Below are positions 1 through 9,325 of a stretch of DNA of 53,214 bases, one piece after another (the stretch's first letter is position 1; every line of letters begins with the position of its first letter). A program made the position numbers and the translations under genes. The notes under the pieces are model-generated. The model was not told the origin of the DNA, made no database searches, and was given only the letters and a program-made list of their open reading frames with translations. The DNA comes from Cytophagales bacterium (GTDB taxonomy: Bacteria; Bacteroidota; Bacteroidia; Cytophagales; Cyclobacteriaceae). The stretch covers positions 1 to 53,214 of the forward strand of contig WGNT01000103.1 in NCBI GenBank assembly GCA_016124425.1, given 5' to 3'.

Positions 1-567
1 CATTAAATTATCCAAGAAAAGGCCGCGTTGATCCTTTTCAAACTGGGGCATCATTTCCTTATGATGTACAATTGGGCCAGCAACTAATTGAGGAAAGAAC
101 GTAATAAACAAACTGAAATTTAGCAGGCTGCTGTCTTTTGCTTTTCCTTCATATGCATCAACGAGATATGCAATAATTTGAAAAATAAAAAATGAAATCC
201 CCAAGGGTAAAATAATAACACCGGGATCCCAATTTAATCCGATTGATTGCATAAGATTATCGGACAGGAAGGATGCATATTTGAAATATCCTAAAACGGA
301 TAAGTTCAATGCTAAAGAAAACACCAAAAGCAATTTAGATCGCGTTTCAGAAAGTTTATATCCTAAATAAAAGTTCATTAGAACGAGCGGTATGATAAGT
401 AGTATATAAGTAGCCTTCCACCAGCCATAAAAGAACAACGAAGCCAGTACCAAAAAAGCTATGGCATATTTATTTTTATGAGGAAGCTTAGATTGTCTTA
501 AAAGGCTATAAATCAGCAGCACAAACGGTAGAAAACCGTAAATGAATATCTGGGAGTTAAATAGCAT
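1..567 (-). CDS. MBOAT-family O-acyltransferase, 3' part outside the window
   Basis: I translated this myself from the minus strand: an open frame runs from ATG at 567 to the window edge (189 codons), so the C-terminal part is missing. It begins MLFNSQIFIYGFLPFVLLIY and has several hydrophobic membrane segments. It carries an FFPQLVAGPIVHH motif near residues 155-167, which is typical of AlgI/DltB-like membrane-bound O-acyltransferases. Family members move an acyl group, usually acetyl, onto an extracytoplasmic polysaccharide. The catalytic His normally lies further downstream and is not visible. It starts 2 bases after the dioxygenase-like gene, so it is probably translated from the same transcript and decorates the glycan made by this cluster. 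The family call is firm; the substrate is unknown. Confidence 0.85.
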   Translation of the reverse strand, partial: MLFNSQIFIYGFLPFVLLIYSLLRQSKLPHKNKYAIAFLVLASLFFYGWWKATYILLIIPLVLMNFYLGYKLSETRSKLLLVFSLALNLSVLGYFKYASFLSDNLMQSIGLNWDPGVIILPLGISFFIFQIIAYLVDAYEGKAKDSSLLNFSLFITFFPQLVAGPIVHHKEMMPQFEKDQRGLFLDNLM

Positions 568-569
568 TT

Positions 570-1517
570 CTAAATATCAACACCCAATAGTTTGCGTTCT
601 CGAGACGACATGTCTTCACTGCGCAAGTGCGTTAAAAATTGACGTTGCCTCCAGTTCCAAGGCATGACATAGGCAAAAGGAGTCAAATATTGGAATGTCA
701 GCATAATGCGTGGTTTTTTACCAGCACGAGAACCGTAATGAAAACATCTGCTGGCATCAACTAATCCCAAAGTTCCGGCGGGTCCCATTAGAGATTTTGC
801 GTCTTCTTTAGAAACAATACTATATATACCCTCATCTTCGACGCGTTTTTCATCTCCATCCATTTTGTAGCCAATCTTAGTTTGAACAGCATCAGAATAT
901 TCAGCAGAAATAAAAGTAAAAGGACCGCAATCTTCATCAACATCATTAATCAACATAAAGGCTTTAACCTGACGTAGGTCTTCATGATCCAAATGATATT
1001 TTTGGCTTCCCTGTTCCTCTTTTGCTTCATTTGGTGAATATAAAACCGCAATAGAGGTTAAAATTGGATAGCATTTCAAATAACGAGAAACAGAATCTAC
1101 AATCCTTGGGTGGGAAGCTAATTTATACACTGCAGAATCTCTAGAAAAGTCTGTCGCTTTTAAGATATTGAGCAAATAGGGCTTATAAGCTGTCTTTTGA
1201 AATTCTTTAATATCAATATTTTGGATTTTTGGCATGACTTCATCAATTACAGCCTGTGCTAATCCATCAGGTACTTCGTCAGGCCTCAAGATTGCATAAC
1301 CTTGATTATCTTTAATTTCGAAGGTCATATTATTGTTTGCTGCAAAAACGCATCTTTGCGCACGAGTCCTAAAATGCATAAAACGCGATAATGAATAATA
1401 TACTTTACGTTCAAAGTTTGAACGACTTCGAAAGAAAGTACCGGGATTAGTTAATGCCGTTTTTATTTTTCGCAGTGGAGCAGGCAAACTAGGCCGTGGT
1501 TCTTGTTTTACTGTCAT
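570..1517 (-). CDS. Phytanoyl-CoA dioxygenase-like Fe(II)/2-oxoglutarate oxygenase
   Basis: The product (315 aa) has the facial-triad pattern of 2-oxoglutarate-dependent oxygenases: HLD at residues 175-177, a second His near 260 (CFHYGSR) and an Arg near 270 that could bind 2-oxoglutarate. The segment NDVDEDCGPFTFISAEYS is typical of PhyH-like proteins. I chose the ATG at 1517 over a TTG at 1535 because AGGAAT lies about 6 bases before it. Family members hydroxylate small or lipid-linked substrates. In a glycan cluster the likely target is a sugar, lipid or side chain, but that is inference. It sits between a GT4 gene and an MBOAT gene on the same strand with short gaps, so it is probably a late tailoring enzyme. 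Confidence 0.75.
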   Translation of the reverse strand: MTVKQEPRPSLPAPLRKIKTALTNPGTFFRSRSNFERKVYYSLSRFMHFRTRAQRCVFAANNNMTFEIKDNQGYAILRPDEVPDGLAQAVIDEVMPKIQNIDIKEFQKTAYKPYLLNILKATDFSRDSAVYKLASHPRIVDSVSRYLKCYPILTSIAVLYSPNEAKEEQGSQKYHLDHEDLRQVKAFMLINDVDEDCGPFTFISAEYSDAVQTKIGYKMDGDEKRVEDEGIYSIVSKEDAKSLMGPAGTLGLVDASRCFHYGSRAGKKPRIMLTFQYLTPFAYVMPWNWRQRQFLTHLRSEDMSSRERKLLGVDI

Positions 1518-1541
1518 CGGAATATTCCTACACAATCGTGA

Positions 1542-2687
1542 TTATGCGTTTGAGCTTAATAGAGTTTTGATACCAACACAAATATGTTCTGCTCTTTTTT
1601 TCCACGTATAAGTTGTTAGAAATTCTTCTTTTGCATTTTGTGCTATTTTTTGAGCTTCTTCGTAATTTTTTTCAATATATTTTATGGTTTCAATCCAATC
1701 ATTGGCATCATCGTCAATACATAAAAAAGCATTTTTGCGATCTCTTAAAATTTCGTGCAAGACAGGTAAATCAGAGCAAATCATGGGAATCCCTGTTGCC
1801 ATATACTCAAAAATTTTCAGGGGTGACATCCATTTTACCGGATGGCTTGCGCCTTTGTATCCGGTCGCATTTTTTTGGTATGTTGCCAGTAAAATATCGA
1901 AATTTTGAATAAATCCAGCCGTGTCTTTATGTGGCACGTAGCCATAAAGATGAAGATTTTCTATATTTTTAAACACTTCACTCCAATACTTCAGATCATC
2001 CTGCGTTCCACCAACAATGTGAAATTCTACATTAGGTAGTTGCTTTGCCATCTTTCCAATCAAATCAATACCACGGCCTTTATATAAATGCCCTATGTAA
2101 CCAGCATGTAATTTACCCGGAGATTTATCGAATTTGGGCTTAGCATTAGCAACATCGAATGGATCTGCGCCATCATGTGCGACAATAATCTGATCTTCTG
2201 AGATATTGTGATGTTTTACCAGATGATGTTCTAGAGCTTTTGAGATCACAACAAGACCTATAAAAGAACTTTTCTTTAAAAGGGAATTAAAAATAAAATT
2301 AACCCAACGGCTTTGATTTATAAAAGAATTATGACATTCAAAAATTATAGGCAGACCTATCAATGAGCACATCCACGAACATATAAGACAACGAGAATGG
2401 ATATACTCATGCTCTTTTGAACGCGCGTAGAGTGCAACGCGAAGCGCATAAAAAATCAATCCAACCCGACTTTGTGGCTTTTTAAAGGAGTGAATTTCAA
2501 ATTTTTCTTCAACACCATAGTGATCATAAACATTCTCTAAACCATCTAAATCATCAGGCATAGCTTGCGGGCATATGAGTGAAACATTATGGCCATTATG
2601 CACAAAAGCTTGGCACATCTTCATAACATGCACGGCATTTGCCGCGCGTGAGGGTATTGGCCACCCCGCAATATAGATGATTTTCAT
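1542..2687 (-). CDS. Glycosyltransferase family 4 (GT-B fold)
   Basis: The product (381 aa) starts MKIIYIAGWPIPSRAANAVH, the usual N-terminal strand and glycine-rich loop of GT4 enzymes. It carries the C-terminal nucleotide-sugar site around residues 290-310, including KIFEYMATGIPMICSD, where the Glu of the EX7E-type motif lies. It is predicted to be a retaining glycosyltransferase acting at the cytoplasmic face of the membrane on a lipid-linked glycan. Donor and acceptor cannot be read from sequence. The start overlaps the stop of the upstream methyltransferase by 4 bases, which indicates translational coupling. Confidence 0.88.
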   Translation of the reverse strand: MKIIYIAGWPIPSRAANAVHVMKMCQAFVHNGHNVSLICPQAMPDDLDGLENVYDHYGVEEKFEIHSFKKPQSRVGLIFYALRVALYARSKEHEYIHSRCLICSWMCSLIGLPIIFECHNSFINQSRWVNFIFNSLLKKSSFIGLVVISKALEHHLVKHHNISEDQIIVAHDGADPFDVANAKPKFDKSPGKLHAGYIGHLYKGRGIDLIGKMAKQLPNVEFHIVGGTQDDLKYWSEVFKNIENLHLYGYVPHKDTAGFIQNFDILLATYQKNATGYKGASHPVKWMSPLKIFEYMATGIPMICSDLPVLHEILRDRKNAFLCIDDDANDWIETIKYIEKNYEEAQKIAQNAKEEFLTTYTWKKRAEHICVGIKTLLSSNA

Positions 2688-3346
2688 GCTCTCTCCGGCA
2701 TACGACGTTTGATAAATCTTTTAATACGCTGTAACCGGCTCGTACCTAATGTCCAGGCTATTTCTTTTAGAGGCCTATAGCTTGGCATCTTACCAATCCA
2801 TTTATCGGGATTTTTACTTCCAACCATTGTTACATAAATGCCCGCATTCCTATCATCATTCGCTGCTTCATAAACGACACCCATTTCATTTTCATCAAAT
2901 AGGCGCCTCAGTGCTGTGGGTGTAAAGCGCCAAAAATCTTGAATGTTTTCTTGTTCATGTTGGGTTTGTGCAAAAGGAACGACGACAATCACAGTATCAG
3001 AAGACATCAAACATAAATTTTTAAAGGCCGTGCGCACCTCATATATATGTTCCAAAGTTGTATGGTTAAAAACAACATCAAACGCACCTATCAACTTATT
3101 TGGAAGTTCTTTTTCAAGATCGAGTGGAATTTCATCTTTCTCTCCCTGAAAACCACGGCATCCTTCATAATTCGTAATAGTGTACGAAGAAGCATTTACA
3201 AAATAATCCTGATAAAAGCCGCCTTGCTTATCCTCATCTTTCCAGCCAGAAACATTCGCCACTTTACCTGTAAATAAAGGTGCTATTTTTTTTAATACTT
3301 CGTTTGACCAAATACGCGGTAGTCTGAATTTTCGATCAATGCCCAT
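2684..3346 (-). CDS. SAM-dependent methyltransferase-like protein
   Basis: The product (220 aa) resembles the class I methyltransferase fold. The segment FDVVFNHTTLEHIYEV around residues 89-104 matches the motif after strand 4, and VIVVVPFAQTQHEQEN follows as strand 5. The N-terminal glycine-rich SAM loop is weak (GKVANVSGWKDED), so binding of SAM is not certain. A C-terminal tail rich in Arg and Lys (RLQRIKRFIKRRMPERA) could contact membrane or nucleic acid. It is coupled to the GT4 gene by a 4-base overlap. The likely role is methylation of a sugar or lipid intermediate; a structural, non-catalytic member is the alternative. Confidence 0.65.
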   Translation of the reverse strand: MGIDRKFRLPRIWSNEVLKKIAPLFTGKVANVSGWKDEDKQGGFYQDYFVNASSYTITNYEGCRGFQGEKDEIPLDLEKELPNKLIGAFDVVFNHTTLEHIYEVRTAFKNLCLMSSDTVIVVVPFAQTQHEQENIQDFWRFTPTALRRLFDENEMGVVYEAANDDRNAGIYVTMVGSKNPDKWIGKMPSYRPLKEIAWTLGTSRLQRIKRFIKRRMPERA

Positions 3347-3462
3347 TTCTTATCCTTTAGAATTGTTATAGTACTATGCTTAGTTCAAGAAGTCTGTTAT
3401 GTTTCGCTAAAATTTCAAAGTATTAAATATGTATTACACCATTACATCTACCTTCAAACAAA

Positions 3463-4110
3463 ATGCTTAGAACATTTAAACTTGCATTGAAATACCCAAA
3501 ATCTTTTTCGATGTCTCTTCTTGGACGCTTTTTTAAGCAACGTCGGACTCTGGATTATCGTGCAAAGGAACAATTGAGACAAGAAAACAAGCCTATTGGC
3601 TGGGCCATGGGTGATAAAATCATTTGCGGTATCGTTTTGAAGAATGGAGAGGAACTAGCGGCCGAACATTTTTATTTTTCACGATCTTTAAAACCATTGA
3701 AGCAGGCTATACCAAAATTACAAAAAGACGGTATTCGTTTTAAAGGAACGGTTATTGAACATGGCTGCGGGTGTGCAAAATTCTTACATTACTTAAAAGA
3801 TCGATTTGGTATGCAAGCTAAGGGATATGACGTTTATCAGCCTGCTGTTCATGTTGCCAATACATTTGATGATGTGCCTGTGTTTGAAAGAAATACTCTA
3901 GAAATGGAGCTAGAAAACTGCGATTTACTTTTTATGAGCAGTTATTTGCCTCATTTACTGCATCTAGATGGCTTTGAAAATTATGTTAGCAGACTCGTGC
4001 AATCTAGTAAGCAGATTATTGCAATGGATCGATACGAAGAAGATCTCTTTAAAGTGCTTGAAAAGTATGGTTTTCGTTACACGGATTATGGTTTTTACAT
4101 AAAGTCATAA
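3463..4110 (+). CDS. SAM-dependent methyltransferase-like protein, lone plus-strand gene
   Basis: The product (215 aa) has a class I SAM-binding loop, GTVIEHGCGCAKFLHYL near residues 98-114, and an acidic turn GYDVYQP that would hold the ribose. It is the only plus-strand gene within a 13-kb run of minus-strand glycan genes. It faces away from the 2684-3346 methyltransferase across a 116-base divergent gap and converges on the beta-propeller gene with a 6-base gap. I see no clear Shine-Dalgarno sequence before its ATG. It may be a later insertion into the cluster. The target is unknown. Confidence 0.7.
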   Translation: MLRTFKLALKYPKSFSMSLLGRFFKQRRTLDYRAKEQLRQENKPIGWAMGDKIICGIVLKNGEELAAEHFYFSRSLKPLKQAIPKLQKDGIRFKGTVIEHGCGCAKFLHYLKDRFGMQAKGYDVYQPAVHVANTFDDVPVFERNTLEMELENCDLLFMSSYLPHLLHLDGFENYVSRLVQSSKQIIAMDRYEEDLFKVLEKYGFRYTDYGFYIKS

Positions 4111-4116
4111 TCTCCG

Positions 4117-5313
4117 CTAATTTTTCACGACGCACATTGCCCTCTGTCCGTTGCGAACGATATCAACACAAACCTTATCCCCTTTCTTATTTGGCCTTGG
4201 ATGAAGATCACATCGCACCTCTCCACTGAAACTTACTGGTACATGAAATGATGCTATTTTTCTCAGTTCCTCTTTCTCAATATCGTAACGGAGTAAATTT
4301 TGCTGTCTCAGATAATTCGGATAAGTGTCGGTGATAAGAATATTATTTTTCAAATAACTTGGATGTCCGTCCTCTCTTAGATCGGCAGGACCTAAAGCAG
4401 AAGTTTCGTTATTCTTCAAATCGTGGGCATAATAGCGCTGTCCATGGCTTTCTTGTGTACCAAACAATATAATCTTATCTTCTCCGTCCCAGCAATAATG
4501 CGATGTATGCCCCGAATTGTTTGGACAGGACAATGTATTCTCATTTTGGAAATCACAAACAATCATTCTGGAGTATCGTTTACCTGCAGGTGATACCCAC
4601 AAATGCGTTACCATAAACCGTGTTCCCTTTGGACTAATGCTTAGATGGTTAAAATAATGATCTGCGGCTTGCATAGTAGGTAAAGGCAGAAAAGCTTTAA
4701 CTGCTTCAATTGTCAGCATCTCGCTGATTTCACCAGTTGCAAAATCGATAAACCAAATTTTGTCATCACATCTTATTTCTGGGAAGTAATTATAACCATA
4801 ACCAGGACGGCATGCGTGCAAACGATCAAAATCAAGTGTGAGTCCAAAATCTTTGTTTGCGCTGTAAACCGGTTTTTCAAATGTCTTTATTATCTCACCT
4901 GAAAGTGGATTCTGAATAATTGACACATATTGATTATCTATCAAAGTGTTATACAAGACATTCTCATTGTGCCATTGTAACCGACAACCTTGCTGCCAAT
5001 TCCATGTTTTACTTTTGGCAAAAGTTGTAAATACTGGATTTTTTTTCTCCAAATCGTAATATCCTAATTCAAGATCAGGGTGATTTACGTGCGGGGAAAC
5101 ATTGTCTTTAGGTGCACGGGTAGCAAGTAAATATCGATCATTACTTGAAAAAGGGGTGACATCGTAATAACCAAAAAAAATTTGAGATTCAGCGTTTGAA
5201 AAAATTTGAGATCCTGCTGACACTTTTTCGGTTTTTTGCCCAAAAAAAGAGAGTAACTCTTTAATTACATCAAACAAACATGAAGGCATCAATTTTTTTA
5301 AAATGTTTTTCAT
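4117..5313 (-). CDS. Beta-propeller-like protein of a surface glycan cluster, function unknown
   Basis: The product (398 aa) shows repeated WD40/PD40-like blades such as FFGYYDVTPFSSNDRYLL, HLSISPKGTRFMVTH and EVRCDLHPRPNKKGDKVC. The last one resembles blades of oligogalacturonate-lyase-like (PL22) and TolB-like propellers. Several His and Asp residues occur at blade edges (GHTSHYCWDGEDK, DGHPSYL, DTYP, DLHPR), which could hold a metal or glycan. No signal peptide is evident, so it is probably cytoplasmic. Its ATG overlaps the stop of the 5310-6680 gene, so the two are coupled. I do not recognise the exact family. It may bind, trim or sense a glycan intermediate. Confidence 0.55.
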   Translation of the reverse strand: MKNILKKLMPSCLFDVIKELLSFFGQKTEKVSAGSQIFSNAESQIFFGYYDVTPFSSNDRYLLATRAPKDNVSPHVNHPDLELGYYDLEKKNPVFTTFAKSKTWNWQQGCRLQWHNENVLYNTLIDNQYVSIIQNPLSGEIIKTFEKPVYSANKDFGLTLDFDRLHACRPGYGYNYFPEIRCDDKIWFIDFATGEISEMLTIEAVKAFLPLPTMQAADHYFNHLSISPKGTRFMVTHLWVSPAGKRYSRMIVCDFQNENTLSCPNNSGHTSHYCWDGEDKIILFGTQESHGQRYYAHDLKNNETSALGPADLREDGHPSYLKNNILITDTYPNYLRQQNLLRYDIEKEELRKIASFHVPVSFSGEVRCDLHPRPNKKGDKVCVDIVRNGQRAMCVVKN

Positions 5314-6680
5314 GAGCTTGAGATTAAATAACAGAATTTTTCGATTTGCTTTACATGCAAAGGCTTTAACGAAACCATTCTACCTATATCCAAAATCATA
5401 TTTTCTAGCTCATTTTTTGAAAGAGAGGAAAATTTATGATCTGTATAAGTCGTCTTTTCAAATTTGAAACCACGTTTCATAAATCGATATGTTTCTCCTA
5501 AGATCATTTTGACTTTACGTGCGTATAATCGGCCAAAAGAAATATCATTTATATGGGAAACCGCATGTTTATCAAACGCCTCTATATAGTTTTCAAATGC
5601 AAAAGTTCCTTCCGCATTTTCAATATAATGTTGCAGCAATCCATGTTCACGATGACGAATATCGTTCAGCTCTTCCAGATTTCCATGGATGATATTCTGC
5701 AGGTGATTGATCAGCTCATCCTGCTTTTCTGCGATTAAGCTCGCTTTGTATACCAACGGCGTTTCGATATTATCGTCTTTAAAGGGTCGATACCCAATCG
5801 TTGGTACACCTGCCATAAATGCTTCAAGAGCTGTTGTGCAAAAATGATGGATAACTGCATCACTGGCCAGCAACCAGGGATGTATACTCCCCTCATGTAT
5901 CACTTCTACATTCTGATGATCTTTCGCGGCATCAGCCCAAGCTTCATAACGTTCAGAAGGATGTGGTCTTATGATAATTTTATGGTCTGGAAAGCCCTGT
6001 GCTAAAGCCGGAATTGCATCGCAGTAAGCGTCAAAGATATTCTGCTTCAATTCAAAATATTTCCTATAGAAAATGGCATCTTTTTCATTTTGAATAACTT
6101 TTTTCTTTTTTAAATCTTCAAAATATTTTTCTTTTCCATCAAAGTGATTTACGGCTCCAAAACTTGAATTCACCAGTATAAAGCGACCAAAGCGCTCTTT
6201 AATATCTTCTGTTTCTTTTTGTAACAATGTATGAAACTCCGGTCTTAGAATATCAAAGCGAACATTACCTGTTGGGTAGATGGGGAGAAATTTAGTGTTA
6301 TTCATACTTGCAACAACCTGGCTGTGGTGAACACCCCATGCCAGAACTGCCTCAACTTGATTAAGTGTCTGCAATGAAACACGAAGCCGCAAATATATAT
6401 CATCTGAAAACGTCGCAAGCGCTTCTTCATCCATGACAAAAACCTTAAACCCTCGTTGCTTAAGTTTCTTATATTCAGGCTCAAAGTTTTTGTGCGCTCC
6501 GAATCCCAAGAAAATACCGGGTGGAAAAGAATCTATATATCTAGCTAAATCTAGTTTCCTTGCAAAAACAACCTTATAACCGCGGCTTGCAGCAACGGCA
6601 GCCAGTAAAATTTTGGCTGGTACTTCACGAACTTTTATTTCTGCGGGCAGATAAAGCCATTTTTTTTTGTCCCTATTCAT
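5310..6680 (-). CDS. Surface carbohydrate biosynthesis protein, GT-B-like
   Basis: The product (456 aa) matches what I know of 'surface carbohydrate biosynthesis' proteins. An N-terminal half binds an acceptor (LYLPAEIKVREVPAKILLA). A C-terminal half has IIRPHPSERYEAW near residue 240 and HHFCTTALEAFMAGVPTIGY near residues 270-290, a donor-site pattern shared with CDP-glycerol/polyP-type and Kdo/sialyl-type GT-B transferases. It lies directly after the ABC flippase and in the same operon as neuA, neuB and neuC, where no classical sialyltransferase is present. It is therefore the best candidate to use the CMP-activated sugar. That assignment is inference. Confidence 0.65.
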   Translation of the reverse strand: MNRDKKKWLYLPAEIKVREVPAKILLAAVAASRGYKVVFARKLDLARYIDSFPPGIFLGFGAHKNFEPEYKKLKQRGFKVFVMDEEALATFSDDIYLRLRVSLQTLNQVEAVLAWGVHHSQVVASMNNTKFLPIYPTGNVRFDILRPEFHTLLQKETEDIKERFGRFILVNSSFGAVNHFDGKEKYFEDLKKKKVIQNEKDAIFYRKYFELKQNIFDAYCDAIPALAQGFPDHKIIIRPHPSERYEAWADAAKDHQNVEVIHEGSIHPWLLASDAVIHHFCTTALEAFMAGVPTIGYRPFKDDNIETPLVYKASLIAEKQDELINHLQNIIHGNLEELNDIRHREHGLLQHYIENAEGTFAFENYIEAFDKHAVSHINDISFGRLYARKVKMILGETYRFMKRGFKFEKTTYTDHKFSSLSKNELENMILDIGRMVSLKPLHVKQIEKFCYLISSS

Positions 6681-8410
6681 CCTGCGATCGCCTTTAATTC
6701 CTCTGAAGGCACTTCACTAATATTACCATTTTCTAATCTCATAATGCAGTCTGCAAATTCAAACGCTGTAGGATTATGTGAGATTAACAAAACCAGTATC
6801 GTTTTTGATAGGCCTTTTACTGTTCTAAGAATTTCTTTTTCTGTGTCTCGATCCAAAGCACTCGTCGCTTCATCTAAAATTAATATGGACGGGTGATTAA
6901 GCAAAGCGCGGGCTATTGCTAAACGCTGTCTTTGTCCGCCAGAAATCTTCGAACCACGCTCACCAACAACCGTTTCAACGCCTTTCTCCATTCCTTGAAC
7001 AAAATGATGAGCACCTGCCATTTTCAAAGCGCGTTCAATTTCTTCTGGGGACACATTTTTTTCATTTAGTGTTACGTTATTAGCAACCGTATCATGAAAC
7101 AAAAGAACTTCTTGGGGAACATATCCTATTTGCGCGCGCCAATGCTGCTTATCAAGGTTATTTAGGGATACGCCGTCTATATATATCGTTCCCGATGTTG
7201 GCTTATGAAGACCAATTATAAGATCCAAAAGAGTTGTTTTTCCCTCTCCTGATGGACCGAACAAGACAAAAAAACCTTTTGCCGGGAGATCAAAAGAAAT
7301 ATTTTCAAAAACCGCCTGGTTATCATAGAAGAAAGAAATATCCTCAAGACGTATGTTTCTGGATAAAGAAACTTTTTCCTTGCCTCCAAAATAATCCTCC
7401 ACTTGTTTGGCCGCGTTAATCTTACCAAGTAACGACCAAAAGGCACTATCGTTTGCTGCCATTGATAAGTAAGCATTTTGCACCGCTGTCACTTTTGTTA
7501 CCATCCGCAAGAAAAGTACGGACATAAATAAAAGCTCAGCGATTGGAAAATTGCCATACGTTAGAATCACATAAATACCTACACATACGAAGAACACCAT
7601 TACAGGTTCTGACATAATGCGCAAAGCTTGGCGGGCTAAATCAAGCCGTATTTCAGCCTTTTGCAGTAAATCAACATCTTGTTCCATTATATGCAAAAGA
7701 TTGTTTGATTTACCCATTGCTTTAAGAGGTTTTACATTGTTAAGCGTTTCAACAATATGTATTAGGACAGCATTAAGAGTTTTGGTTTGCTGATCTCCTG
7801 CCACGCGTGCAATACGCACCAAAACGCTAAGCAGCATAACCATTATAAACCCTGCAATTATGGCTGATAATGTCAACGACCAGGAAAGAAAAAACGCCAA
7901 AGCGCCATACACTACAACCTGTATTGCAAACGCAATTGCGTTACAAGCTTGCATAAAACAATTTGCCGCACGTTGTGCCTCTGTTCCTATTGCGTTTGCA
8001 CTCGTCCCACTTTGTAAATTTGTAAAATGCCACCAGCTGGATTTAAGCAGATTGCTAAGATAAGCATTTCGAAGATCCGCGCAAACATGTGCTGAAGCGT
8101 AAACAACCTGCGACATAGCAAACATTGTCGTGCAGGCTTTTAAAATCATAGCGATCACAATAAACAGCAAGATTGGGCCAATCGATAAGTCAATCGAAAG
8201 AAAATCAAAAATAGCCAAAGCAGATTGAGAAACGAGACCATCACCTTGTTCAGATTGGTCAGTTAGTATAGAAACAAGAGGCAAAAGCGCCATTACGCCT
8301 ATGCCTTCGAAAAAGCCGGCCATCACCAAAGACGACACCATTAAGAAACCTCTGAAAGGATAGGCTTTGGCGAAATATAAAAATGTTCTCCAACTTTCCA
8401 GTTTTAGCAT
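6677..8410 (-). CDS. ABC transporter, fused permease and ATPase (lipid-linked oligosaccharide flippase-like)
   Basis: The product (577 aa) has about six membrane segments in residues 15-310 and a full nucleotide-binding domain. Visible motifs are Walker A GPSGEGKTT near 386, a Q-loop in IGYVPQEVL, signature SGGQRQRLAIARAL near 490, Walker B ILILDEATSALD near 508 and the H-loop in LLISHNPTAF. The length and half-transporter layout fit the MsbA/PglK class. In a nonulosonate and glycosyltransferase operon the likely cargo is a lipid-linked oligosaccharide, as for PglK in Campylobacter. It overlaps the 5310-6680 gene by 4 bases. A lipid or peptide exporter remains possible. Confidence 0.85.
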   Translation of the reverse strand: MLKLESWRTFLYFAKAYPFRGFLMVSSLVMAGFFEGIGVMALLPLVSILTDQSEQGDGLVSQSALAIFDFLSIDLSIGPILLFIVIAMILKACTTMFAMSQVVYASAHVCADLRNAYLSNLLKSSWWHFTNLQSGTSANAIGTEAQRAANCFMQACNAIAFAIQVVVYGALAFFLSWSLTLSAIIAGFIMVMLLSVLVRIARVAGDQQTKTLNAVLIHIVETLNNVKPLKAMGKSNNLLHIMEQDVDLLQKAEIRLDLARQALRIMSEPVMVFFVCVGIYVILTYGNFPIAELLFMSVLFLRMVTKVTAVQNAYLSMAANDSAFWSLLGKINAAKQVEDYFGGKEKVSLSRNIRLEDISFFYDNQAVFENISFDLPAKGFFVLFGPSGEGKTTLLDLIIGLHKPTSGTIYIDGVSLNNLDKQHWRAQIGYVPQEVLLFHDTVANNVTLNEKNVSPEEIERALKMAGAHHFVQGMEKGVETVVGERGSKISGGQRQRLAIARALLNHPSILILDEATSALDRDTEKEILRTVKGLSKTILVLLISHNPTAFEFADCIMRLENGNISEVPSEELKAIAG

Positions 8411-8413
8411 AGG

Positions 8414-9319
8414 CTAAACCTCGTGTTCTTCTATGAATTTTTTTAGCTTTTTTGCCATAAATATCTCAGTTTTCTTCATAGAGTCATATGTGGCACCACC
8501 AATGTGGGGTGTAATTAACAAGTTCCGATTTGATCTTGCATATTCAATAATTGGATTTTCTTTCATATTCAAATTATTTTCATCATTCAAAACATCCAAA
8601 GCCGCTCCCGCTATCTGCCCTGAGTTAAGAGAATCCAATAAAGCCTGCTCATCTACCAATTCACCTCTTGCTGTATTAATAAAATATGCGCTTTTTTTCA
8701 TTCTATTGAACGTTTGAGAATCAATCATTTTGTCATTTTCTGGCACATATGAGGCATTTAGTGACACAATATCAGATTGTGAGAGTAAAGTGCCCAAACC
8801 AACAAAATCACCAGGCTTGATGTCGTAAGTTAAAACATTCATCCCAAAAGCGAGGGCATATTTTTTGACAAGCTTGCCTAAACGGCCATAACCGATAATA
8901 CCGAGTGTTTTACCAAATAAATCATAACCTTTAAATTGATCCCGATCCCACTCACCATTTTCAACACTTGCGCTTGCTGCTGGAATGGAGCGGATTAAAT
9001 TAAGCATCAAGGCAATTGTGTGTTCCGCTGTTGCAGTAATCGTCTTTAAAAATTCTTCTTCACCTTTTAAAGATAGTACCGCAATATTGCGTCTTTCACA
9101 TTCTTCCAAATCAATATGATTGAGGCCTGTTGTTGCGGTCACCATTGCTTTCAAGCTAGGAAGTTGATCAAGAATGTCAGCGTCAATTCTACGCGCGAGC
9201 CTAACAATTAATACTTCGCAATCCGATATCTCTGCACTTGCCGAGTAGTCCGCGACAGATTCAATAATACTCTGTGCTTCTCTCGAATAATCTTCAGCTT
9301 CTATATTTAAAACTCTCAT
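8414..9319 (-). CDS. D-isomer-specific 2-hydroxyacid dehydrogenase
   Basis: The product (301 aa) has an NAD-binding loop GIIGYGRLGKLVKKYA near residue 145 and the catalytic motifs of the SerA-like family: NTARGELVDEQAL with the active Arg, and ITPHIGGATYDS with the active His. I chose the ATG at 9319 because AAGGAA lies about 8 bases upstream, inside the end of neuA; a TTG sits one codon earlier. The enzyme would oxidise or reduce a 2-hydroxyacid using NAD(H). Its place between neuA and the ABC transporter suggests a role in making a sugar or acid substituent of the glycan. The substrate is not readable. Confidence 0.85.
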   Translation of the reverse strand: MRVLNIEAEDYSREAQSIIESVADYSASAEISDCEVLIVRLARRIDADILDQLPSLKAMVTATTGLNHIDLEECERRNIAVLSLKGEEEFLKTITATAEHTIALMLNLIRSIPAASASVENGEWDRDQFKGYDLFGKTLGIIGYGRLGKLVKKYALAFGMNVLTYDIKPGDFVGLGTLLSQSDIVSLNASYVPENDKMIDSQTFNRMKKSAYFINTARGELVDEQALLDSLNSGQIAGAALDVLNDENNLNMKENPIIEYARSNRNLLITPHIGGATYDSMKKTEIFMAKKLKKFIEEHEV

Positions 9320-9325
9320 CAAGAG

